A DNA stretch of 18,088 nucleotides from an uncultured Armatimonadota bacterium. Lineage in GTDB: Bacteria > Armatimonadota > Armatimonadia > Armatimonadales > Armatimonadaceae. Where the stretch lies: contig CAIYBQ010000003.1 in NCBI GenBank assembly GCA_903924445.1, positions 1 to 18,088 of the forward strand. The letters are read 5' to 3'. The position numbers and the translations under genes were made by a program. Positions 7,350 to 13,833 of the stretch are shown in pieces. The stretch's first letter is position 1. Every line of letters starts with the position of its first letter. The notes beneath the pieces were generated by a model. The model searched no databases. It was not told the DNA's origin and saw only the letters and a list, made by a program, of their open reading frames with translations.

Positions 7350-8692
7350 TTCCCCATCGATTCTCCCCGCAGTTTCGCCAGACGGTCCGCAAGCTTTGCC
7401 TCAACCCCGTGGCGTGTCGGCTCATAAAAACGCTGGTCAACCACAGAATCCGGTAGATACTGTTGCGCCGCATATCCACCAAGGACATCATGGGGATAGA
7501 TATAGCCCGTCCCGTGCCCAAGAGCCTTCGCCCCTTTGTAGTGGGCATCCCGAATATGCTTTGGCACGCCGCTAAAGTCCAGCTGTTTTACCGCGGATGT
7601 CGCAGCGCCAATCGCCTTTGTCGCAGCATTGCTCTTCGGGGCAAGAGCCAGCCACAGTGTCACGTGGCTCAGCGTTAGTGCGCATTCTGGCATTCCGATG
7701 GTCTGTGTCGCCTGAAAAGCAGCCATCGCGAGCGGAAGCGATGAAACATCCGCGCAGCCGATATCCTCACTGGCAAGAATCACCAGCCGGCGGGCGATAA
7801 AGCGTGGGTCCTCCCCAGCCTCTAGCATCCGGGCAAGGTAATAGACAGCCGCATCCGGGTCGCTGCCACGAATACTTTTGATAAATGCGCTGATCGTGTC
7901 GTAGTGGGCATCCCCGGTTTTGTCATAACCAATCGCGCGCTGCCCCAGCGCCGCTTCGACATCGGAGAGGGTTATCTCTGTAGCGGGCGCCTCGACGTAA
8001 TCTGCCGCCGTCTCGAGTCCACCGAGGGCTGTGCGGGCATCCCCATTACACGCTGCAGATAAGTACGTGAGGGCATCCGAGGAGATCGAGAGCCCCCGCT
8101 CCCCGAGTCCTCGCTCGGAATCGGAGAGTGCGCGAGTGATGACATCGGCGATGTCATCGGAGGTGATGGCCGTAAACGCGAAGACACGTGCCCGAGATAG
8201 CAGTGGTGCATTGACGGCAAAGTACGGATTTTCCGTCGTTGCGCCAATCAGTACGATGGTGCCATCCTCGACGTGGGGAAGAAACGCATCCTGCTGCGCG
8301 CGGTTGAAGCGGTGGATTTCATCGACAAAGAGCAGCGTCCTCTTGTTCCTGATACGCCGGAGTTCCTTTGCGGCATCGATCAGCTTGCGGACATCCGCGA
8401 CGCCTCCCGTTACGGCGGAGAAGTTTGCAAATGCCGCTTTGGTGGTCCTTGCGATAACGGATGCCAGTGTTGACTTTCCGCATCCGGGAGGGCCATAGAA
8501 AATGGCGGAGCGCAGCTGATCCCGCTCGATGGCTAGGCGGAGAGGACGACCGGAGCCAAGGAGGTGGCTTTGTCCAACGATTTCATCGAGGGCAACTGGA
8601 CGCATCCGGGCTGCGAGTGGCGCATCCGCAAGCTGAGCAGCAGCAACATTTGCCGCTACTTGATCGGAATCAGCATCATCGAATAAGTCCAC
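7322..8692 (-). CDS. rarA: Replication-associated recombination ATPase RarA (MgsA/WRNIP1 family)
   Basis: A 456-residue cytoplasmic AAA+ ATPase related to clamp loaders that acts at stalled replication forks. Order of motifs: N-terminal MDLFDD, followed by LAARMRPVALDEIVGQSHLL (the family start signature); Walker A GPPGCGKST (67-75); Walker B TLLFVDEIHRFN (119-130); sensor 1 IGATTENP (149-156); arginine finger region APLLSRARVF. The MgsA C-terminal tetramerisation domain contains DYVEAP, AIGYDKTGDAHYDTISAFIKSIRGSDPDAAVYYLARM, EDIG and the terminal YIYPHD...QYLPD. It is full length. The start is GTG at 8692, placing MDLF at the N-terminus as in relatives. It reads towards, and overlaps, the STM3941-type gene, and is divergent from the secreted cluster. 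Confidence 0.96.
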   Translation of the reverse strand: MDLFDDADSDQVAANVAAAQLADAPLAARMRPVALDEIVGQSHLLGSGRPLRLAIERDQLRSAIFYGPPGCGKSTLASVIARTTKAAFANFSAVTGGVADVRKLIDAAKELRRIRNKRTLLFVDEIHRFNRAQQDAFLPHVEDGTIVLIGATTENPYFAVNAPLLSRARVFAFTAITSDDIADVITRALSDSERGLGERGLSISSDALTYLSAACNGDARTALGGLETAADYVEAPATEITLSDVEAALGQRAIGYDKTGDAHYDTISAFIKSIRGSDPDAAVYYLARMLEAGEDPRFIARRLVILASEDIGCADVSSLPLAMAAFQATQTIGMPECALTLSHVTLWLALAPKSNAATKAIGAATSAVKQLDFSGVPKHIRDAHYKGAKALGHGTGYIYPHDVLGGYAAQQYLPDSVVDQRFYEPTRHGVEAKLADRLAKLRGESMGNQSPDAPAE

Positions 8693-8770
8693 ACCCTGAT
8701 TCTACGGATGAAAGGAGTGTGAAGCCATTGGGCATTAAGGGTTAGAGACTGAGCCAAATCGGCAACAAGA

Positions 8771-8802
8771 GGAACATTCCCCCTGTCGATTCGAATTACA
8801 TC
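8771..8802 (+). repeat. Direct repeat copy A upstream of the DUF1549 gene
   Basis: This copy reads GGAACATTCCCCCTGTCGA, then a short insert, then ATTACATC. Compared with copy B at 8865-8890 it has one extra C and an extra TTCGA-like insertion. The core GGAACATTCC is a dyad (GGAA-CA-TTCC). The long match between two non-coding sites 94 bp apart suggests regulatory elements. Confidence 0.6.
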
Positions 8803-8864
8803 CGAAACCTTCGAATCTCCTGAACTTAGCCTCACCATTAATAACCATCAAACATCCCTACAGT

Positions 8865-8890
8865 GGAACATTCCCCTGTCGATTTACATC
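8865..8890 (+). repeat. Direct repeat copy B, candidate promoter element for the secreted cluster
   Basis: This copy reads GGAACATTCCCCTGTCGA followed by TTTACATC. GGAAC starts 36 bp before the first possible ATG (8901) and 84 bp before the preferred start (8949). GGAAC is the usual -35 motif of ECF sigma factors, so this may be an ECF promoter. If so, transcription would start close to 8900, leaving about 50 nt of leader before 8949. Confidence 0.45.
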
Positions 8891-8948
8891 GCAATTACCT
8901 ATGATGCAGACTAGGACGCTTTTGTCCGAGTGTTTGGAGTCGAGATCA

Positions 8949-11228
8949 ATGATGATTCAAAAAGCTTTGCATAGCGCACATTGGAGTGCCCTTGCAGCCA
9001 TTTGCCTGCTTGCGATTCCTGCCGTCTCGCTGGCTGGAAACACTACGCCCACACCGGAAATGCCCACCGCCCCACGTGGCGCGGCAAAGCTTCGTCCACA
9101 ATTTCTGCGCGATGTTGCCCCTATTCTTGACCGCAAAGGCTGCTCGACGGCGGGATGCCACGGTAAATTTGGTGGACGTGGAGGCTTTCAGCTCAGCCTA
9201 CTCACACTCGCACCAACAGATGACTATGACCCAATCGTTCGCGGTGCCCGCGGCCGAAGAGTCAATCTGCTCGAACCCGATAAGTCACTCGTGCTCCAAA
9301 AAGCACTTGGCAACCTCAGCCATGCTGGCGGGCAGCGCTTCGCGGATGGCAGCTTTGAACACCAGACCATCCGGAACTGGATTGCAAACGGTGCGCCGTT
9401 CAACCCGGAAACGGATGCCAAACTTACTGCGCTCACAGTGACTCCCCCGCAGGTGATGTTGCCTAAGGTCGGGGCCAACTTCAATATCAAGGTCATCGCA
9501 ACCTTCTCGGATGGCACCCGTGAGGATGTAACTCAGGATGCGAGCTACGAGAGCTCAGATACAGCTATCGCAACGGTTGAGGCCGGCGGCCGCGTAACCG
9601 GGCGCCGCTGGGGTGGAACCGGGTTGGTAGTTCGCTACCTCGGTGAAGTGCGGCCTGTCTTTATGACAATCCCACGTGCCGATACAACCCCTTACCCGCA
9701 GCTGCCTGCTGGAAATGTTGTTGACAAGCTCGTCCTAGCCAATCTCAAGAAGCTGAATGTCACGCCGAGCCGGCTGACATCAGACACTGAGTTTCTCCGC
9801 CGGGTCTCGCTGGATCTCCGTGGCAAACAACCAACATCGAACGAGATAACCACCTTTACCGCGGATAAAGCAGGTGATAAGCGAAGCAAAATCATTGATG
9901 CTTACCTTGCATCCGATGACTACATCGATGTCCGTACACTCAGGATGGGTGACTTGTTGCGTATCCACCCGGAGCGGATGGGCGGAAACTTCACCGGACA
10001 GCGGAGTGCGGCACTGTTTTCGGAGTGGATACGAGATGCCATCGCTGAGAACCGGCCCTACAACGAAATCGTCCAGCAAATCATCATCGCACGTGGCTCC
10101 ACGCTCCAGGTTGGACCGGCTAACTTCTACAAGATTGACCGCGCCCCGGAAGACCGGATGGAAACCGTTGCGCAAGCCTTCCTCGGCCAGCGGATGGCCT
10201 GTGCGCGTTGTCATAAACATCCCTTTGACAAGTGGTCCACGGATGACTACTGGAACTTTGCAGCCTTTATGGGCAAGGTTGGCACACGTGGTGGAACCGT
10301 CGAGGGCGAGGAGTTTCTGGTCTACGAACCCGGCGGAAATGTCATCAACCAGTCGGTCACAGGTAAGCGTGGCCGCGTGGCGCTGCCAACCCTCCTCGGA
10401 GAAAAGCAACCGCTGGCCATCGCCAACATTCAGGCAAAACCGGGGATGGAACCCGATGTCCTAGATGCCTTCGCGAAGTGGTGTACTGCGCCTGACAACA
10501 CATTCTTTGCGCGTGCAACCGTAAACCGTCTCTGGAGCCATTACCTTGGCCGGGGAATCGTTCATCCCGTGGATGACATGCGTGTGACGACACCCGTCGC
10601 CGTTCCCGGCTTACTCGAAGCCCTGTCCAAAGAGCTCATTGAGAGCAACTTTGATATACGGCACGTCACGAAGCTAATTCTCCACAGCCGGACTTATCAG
10701 ACCGCCGCGGAACCTAACGCGACCAACACTCTGGATGACAAATTCTTCAGTCGCTTCTACCCACGACCAATGCTGGGGCAGGTCTTTCTCGATGTCCTGA
10801 ACGAGGCAACGGGTTCACAGGAGCGTTTTGGAGATTATCCGGTTGAGACCAAGGCCAAGCAGCTTTCATTGCCGGTGGGTTCATATTTCATGGACACATT
10901 TGGTCGCAGCCACCGGGAATTTCTGGCGGAGCTCGAACCAAAGCTTGAACCGACGCTTGTGCAAACACTGCACATTTTGAACTCGGCGTATGTAAACAAC
11001 AAGCTACGGGATGGCAATGGCGTTGTGGCTGAGCTTATCAAGGACACAAAGCTCACAGATGCACAGCGCGTGGATGCCCTCTATCTCCGGACATTCTGCC
11101 GTCTTCCCGAGGCAAGCGAAAAAGCAGCTGTGATGAAAGTTGTGGATGCTGCATCCAACAAGGCAGAAGTCCTCCAGGATTTGCTCTGGGCGCTTGTGGC
11201 CGCTCGGGAGTTTACATTTATCAGTTAG
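8949..11228 (+). CDS. Secreted DUF1549/DUF1553 protein with CX4CH and CXXCH haem motifs and a Big_2-type Ig domain
   Basis: An exported protein of about 759 residues. Signal peptide: MMIQKAL...SALAAICLLAIPAVSLAG. Domains in order: an N-terminal cytochrome-like domain with CSTAGCH (C65, C70, H71), spaced CX4CH instead of CXXCH; a bacterial Ig-like domain (about 159-243, VTPPQVMLPKVG, then FSDGTREDVT); a DUF1549 domain (about 257-470) carrying the canonical CARCHKHPFDKW (C418, C421, H422); and DUF1553 (about 500-755, containing TVNRLWSHYLGRGIVHPVDDMR). The family is common in planctomycete-like bacteria and is thought to be involved in extracytoplasmic redox or polymer breakdown; the biochemical role is unproven. 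An in-frame ATG at 8901 would add 16 residues. I prefer 8949 because GGAG lies nine bases upstream and the signal peptide starts cleanly there. It is first in the cluster and is followed after 74 bp by DUF1501. Confidence 0.88.
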   Translation: MMIQKALHSAHWSALAAICLLAIPAVSLAGNTTPTPEMPTAPRGAAKLRPQFLRDVAPILDRKGCSTAGCHGKFGGRGGFQLSLLTLAPTDDYDPIVRGARGRRVNLLEPDKSLVLQKALGNLSHAGGQRFADGSFEHQTIRNWIANGAPFNPETDAKLTALTVTPPQVMLPKVGANFNIKVIATFSDGTREDVTQDASYESSDTAIATVEAGGRVTGRRWGGTGLVVRYLGEVRPVFMTIPRADTTPYPQLPAGNVVDKLVLANLKKLNVTPSRLTSDTEFLRRVSLDLRGKQPTSNEITTFTADKAGDKRSKIIDAYLASDDYIDVRTLRMGDLLRIHPERMGGNFTGQRSAALFSEWIRDAIAENRPYNEIVQQIIIARGSTLQVGPANFYKIDRAPEDRMETVAQAFLGQRMACARCHKHPFDKWSTDDYWNFAAFMGKVGTRGGTVEGEEFLVYEPGGNVINQSVTGKRGRVALPTLLGEKQPLAIANIQAKPGMEPDVLDAFAKWCTAPDNTFFARATVNRLWSHYLGRGIVHPVDDMRVTTPVAVPGLLEALSKELIESNFDIRHVTKLILHSRTYQTAAEPNATNTLDDKFFSRFYPRPMLGQVFLDVLNEATGSQERFGDYPVETKAKQLSLPVGSYFMDTFGRSHREFLAELEPKLEPTLVQTLHILNSAYVNNKLRDGNGVVAELIKDTKLTDAQRVDALYLRTFCRLPEASEKAAVMKVVDAASNKAEVLQDLLWALVAAREFTFIS

Positions 11229-11236
11229 GTCGTTTC

Positions 11237-11250
11237 GCCGATGTATCGGC
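11237..11250. repeat. Short hairpin 1 between DUF1549 and DUF1501 genes
   Basis: GCCGAT-GT-ATCGGC is a perfect 6-bp palindrome starting 8 bp after the stop codon of the DUF1549 gene. It has no T-run, so it is not an intrinsic terminator. It could stabilise or process the mRNA. Confidence 0.4.
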
Positions 11251-11258
11251 TAGAATGC

Positions 11259-11277
11259 ACCAAGCAATACGCTTGGT
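11259..11277. repeat. Hairpin 2 in the leader of the DUF1501 gene
   Basis: ACCAAGC (11259-11265), loop AATAC, and GCTTGGT (11271-11277) form a perfect 7-bp stem with a 5-nt loop. It ends 14 bases before the GAGG ribosome site of the DUF1501 gene. It is likely an RNA structure inside the polycistronic message; its role is unknown. Confidence 0.5.
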
Positions 11278-11302
11278 CGGTATGCAACAAAGAGGTAGCA
11301 AA

Positions 11303-12640
11303 ATGGACCGTGAATCCCTGAATTCGATCGCATGTGAAGAGTACAACCAGGTCTCGCGCCGGCAGCTGATGACATCCGGTGTCAAAGTTGGCGTCCTTTC
11401 AGCGCTCGGAATTGGTTTGACAGATTACTTCCAAATGGCGCAGGCGATGCCAAAGGGGATTGACTCCGGCAAGGCTACCAGCGTGGTTCTGCTTTGGCTC
11501 GGTGGTGGACCATCCCATATTGATACGTGGGACCCAAAACCCGATGCCCCGAGCGAAATCCGTGGCGACTTTAAGCCGTTGAACACAAAAGCGGATGGCA
11601 TCCAGATTTCTGAGCACTTCCCGATGATCGGAAAGCAAATGGACAAGCTGTCCATCATCCGGTCGATGACCACCGGCGAAGCCGCGCACGAGCGTGGCAC
11701 GCACTACATGATGACGGGTTTCCAGCCGATTCCCGGGTTTGGTGTCCCAAGCTTTGGGTCTGTTGCATCCCATTACCTCAAGGGTAAAGGAGCGCTCCCA
11801 CCTTACATCGCGGTTCCAAGTCCAGTGATGTACGGCGGGGCAGGCTTCCTCGGCGCAGCGCTCGACCCATTTTCACCGGATGCTGACCCGAACAACCCAG
11901 GGTTCCGCGTACGCGATATGGACCTCCCGGATGGCATGACGGCTGAGCGGATGGACCGCCGCAAGTCCCTGCGCGCCACCGTGGATGGTTTGTTTTCAAA
12001 GCTTGACAAAGCATCCGACCGCAGCAAAACAGTGAACTCCTTCTATGAGCGTGCGTATGGACTGCTGGCATCCGCCGAAGCGCGGGCAGCCTTCGACATC
12101 AATCAGGAGCGCCCAGAAGTCCGTGATGCTTATGGCCGCACGCAAGTTGGTCAGTCCCTGCTCCTCGCGCGACGCCTAGTCGAAGGTGGCGTTCGCTTTG
12201 TCACCGTGCAGAGTGGCGGCTGGGATACGCATGCCGGCGCATTCAACTATCTCAAGGGTGGCCCGATGCCAGCGCTGGACCGTGCCCTCGCAACATTTAC
12301 AAATGACCTCGCACAGCGTGGTTTGCTTGAGAAGACATTGATTGTGGTGATGGGTGAGTTTGGGCGTACGCCACAGATTAACCGGGATGGTGGCCGTGAC
12401 CACCATGCACGCTGTTTCTCCGTGGCACTTGGTGGCGGTGGAATTAGTGGTGGCAAGGTTGTAGGAGCATCCGATGCGCGTGGCTTTGAGCCAGCGGAAC
12501 GCCCAGTCAAGCCGGAAGACCTCTCGGCAACGATTTACAAGGCGCTTGGCATTGATTACACCGAATCGCTTACCAGCCCGGAAGGCGTTCGTGTAACTCT
12601 GAGCCGTGGTGGCCGTCACTTGCATGAGCTGATTGGCTGA
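11303..12640 (+). CDS. DUF1501 protein with Tat signal (alkaline-phosphatase-like fold)
   Basis: A protein of about 445 residues, exported by the twin-arginine route. The N-terminus has SRRQLMTSGVKVGVLSALGIG followed by an AQA|MP cleavage region. DUF1501 hallmarks follow: VVLLWLGGGPSHIDTWDPKP near the mature N-terminus, MTTGEAAHERGTHYMMTG, GGWDTHAGAF, VVMGEFGRTP and GRDHHARCFS. These His/Asp positions resemble the metal-binding core of the alkaline phosphatase/sulfatase superfamily, although no activity is established. Start choice: the ATG at 11303 is preceded by AGAGGTAG eight bases upstream. An earlier in-frame ATG at 11255 lies inside a hairpin region without a ribosome site. Export by Tat suggests folding with a cofactor in the cytoplasm. 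Its TGA overlaps the ATG of the WD40 gene. The DUF1549/DUF1501 pair is a recurrent, functionally uncharacterised partnership. Confidence 0.92.
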   Translation: MDRESLNSIACEEYNQVSRRQLMTSGVKVGVLSALGIGLTDYFQMAQAMPKGIDSGKATSVVLLWLGGGPSHIDTWDPKPDAPSEIRGDFKPLNTKADGIQISEHFPMIGKQMDKLSIIRSMTTGEAAHERGTHYMMTGFQPIPGFGVPSFGSVASHYLKGKGALPPYIAVPSPVMYGGAGFLGAALDPFSPDADPNNPGFRVRDMDLPDGMTAERMDRRKSLRATVDGLFSKLDKASDRSKTVNSFYERAYGLLASAEARAAFDINQERPEVRDAYGRTQVGQSLLLARRLVEGGVRFVTVQSGGWDTHAGAFNYLKGGPMPALDRALATFTNDLAQRGLLEKTLIVVMGEFGRTPQINRDGGRDHHARCFSVALGGGGISGGKVVGASDARGFEPAERPVKPEDLSATIYKALGIDYTESLTSPEGVRVTLSRGGRHLHELIG

Positions 12641-13833
12641 TGCACACATCCATGGCATTGGTGGTGTCGCTTCTCGTCATTACAGGAGCGATAGCGGCTG
12701 CCCCGCCAGTAAAAAGCAAAAAGACGGGACTAGCACCGAAGCCAAAGCAGGCTGCACTGAGCGCGTTGCGACCATCGACGCTGGAGGCTCCTGACTGGTC
12801 CGTTGCCTTCCATCCGGATGGAAACCGTATCGCCATCGGGACCTACCGCAAGGTGGTTGTGTACGCGCTTGCGGATGGCGAAAAGGTTGCGGAGTGGCCG
12901 GTTGGTACGGAAGCCATCCGGGCACTTGCATTCCACGCATCGGGGAAAATTCTCGCCATAGGAAGCGGAGCGCCAGGGGCCAGCGGCTCAGTCATCCTGC
13001 TTGACACCACAACCGGGCAAGCGACTCAAACACTCAAAATCCACGATGACACAATCGAGGGCTTGGCTTTCTCCGGCGATGTGCTGCTAAGCGCATCGGA
13101 TGACGAGAAAGTTGTGCTCACAGATACCAAGACAGGCACGCGTATCGGGGTTTTGTCAGAACACATTGGACGCTGTCTTTCGGTTGCCGTTCCCGTAAGG
13201 ACAACGGATGGCGCAGGTGGGGCAATCTTTGCCACAGGCGGCGCGGACAAGATGGTCAAGATCTGGGATGCCAACCTGCGGCGTGTCGTTGTCAACTTCG
13301 ATCAGGCGCAGAGTGCAGTTTGGAGCCTTACAGCGCTCCCGCAGCCCGGGAGGTTTGTCGCGGGCTGTGATGATGGCACGGTTCGCATTTTTCAGGTTCG
13401 CGCAGACCGCCCCGGGGTTCGGGATGGCCAAGAAGATGGTCCTGTAGGTCCCGATGGGCGTAAACCAGAATTTGTAGCTCCTGTCTTGAAGTCTGGGCAG
13501 CCAGCGCCACGAACCGGGTCACAGACCCAAGTTCTCACCGGACATAGCGCAGCCGTTTACACCGTCGCAGCAAGCACTAATGGCAGCTTTATCGCAAGCG
13601 GTGGCGCTGACCATAAAGTGATTGTCTGGGACCGTAATGGCGGCAAGGTCCGCGAGCTAACGGATGCCAAAGGTGATGTCTGGTCGGTGGCGATTTCAGG
13701 GAACAGCCGGTGGCTTGCGGCATCCAGCGTGGATGGCTATACCCGCATTTATGACCTCACTGACGGAACGCTGACATCCACATTTCCAAAGTCACGCACC
13801 CCTGCGGGAGCTGCGGGAAGCAAAAAGCCATGA
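12640..13833 (+). CDS. Secreted WD40-repeat beta-propeller protein
   Basis: A 397-residue protein with a signal peptide (MHTSMALVVSLLVITGAIAA|A) and seven recognisable WD40-like blades: DWSVAFHPDGNRIAIGTY; AIRALAFHASGKILAIGSG; DTIEGLAFSGDVLLSASDD; a fourth with IFATGGADKMVKIWD; VWSLTALPQPGRFVAGCDD; AVYTVAASTNGSFIASGGAD then KVIVWD; VWSVAISGNSRWLAASSVD. A Pro/Gly/Asp-rich insertion of roughly 45 residues interrupts blade 5 (RPGVRDGQEDGPVGPDGRKP). Seven blades can close a complete propeller. It likely serves as a protein-interaction platform outside the cytoplasm. Start and stop overlap the neighbouring genes (TGATG upstream, ATGA downstream), so expression is tightly coupled to the DUF1501 and TIG/PPC proteins. 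Confidence 0.9.
   Translation: MHTSMALVVSLLVITGAIAAAPPVKSKKTGLAPKPKQAALSALRPSTLEAPDWSVAFHPDGNRIAIGTYRKVVVYALADGEKVAEWPVGTEAIRALAFHASGKILAIGSGAPGASGSVILLDTTTGQATQTLKIHDDTIEGLAFSGDVLLSASDDEKVVLTDTKTGTRIGVLSEHIGRCLSVAVPVRTTDGAGGAIFATGGADKMVKIWDANLRRVVVNFDQAQSAVWSLTALPQPGRFVAGCDDGTVRIFQVRADRPGVRDGQEDGPVGPDGRKPEFVAPVLKSGQPAPRTGSQTQVLTGHSAAVYTVAASTNGSFIASGGADHKVIVWDRNGGKVRELTDAKGDVWSVAISGNSRWLAASSVDGYTRIYDLTDGTLTSTFPKSRTPAGAAGSKKP

Larger units (their letters stand above)
8693..8948. other. 256-bp divergent intergenic region between rarA and the secreted cluster
   Basis: There is no gene here. It must hold the rarA promoter (leftward) and the promoter of the four-gene secreted cluster (rightward). 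It contains two copies of an element beginning GGAACATTCCCC and ending TTACATC (entered separately) and two TTCGAAT heptamers (about 8790-8797 and 8812-8818). The first heptamer lies within repeat copy A. I could not identify a convincing sigma-70 pair. Confidence 0.5.

Noticed and set aside
9780..10409. Long minus-strand open frame inside the DUF1549 gene
   Set aside because: It lies wholly within a well-supported gene on the other strand, has no family resemblance or ribosome site, and reflects codon bias of the sense gene.
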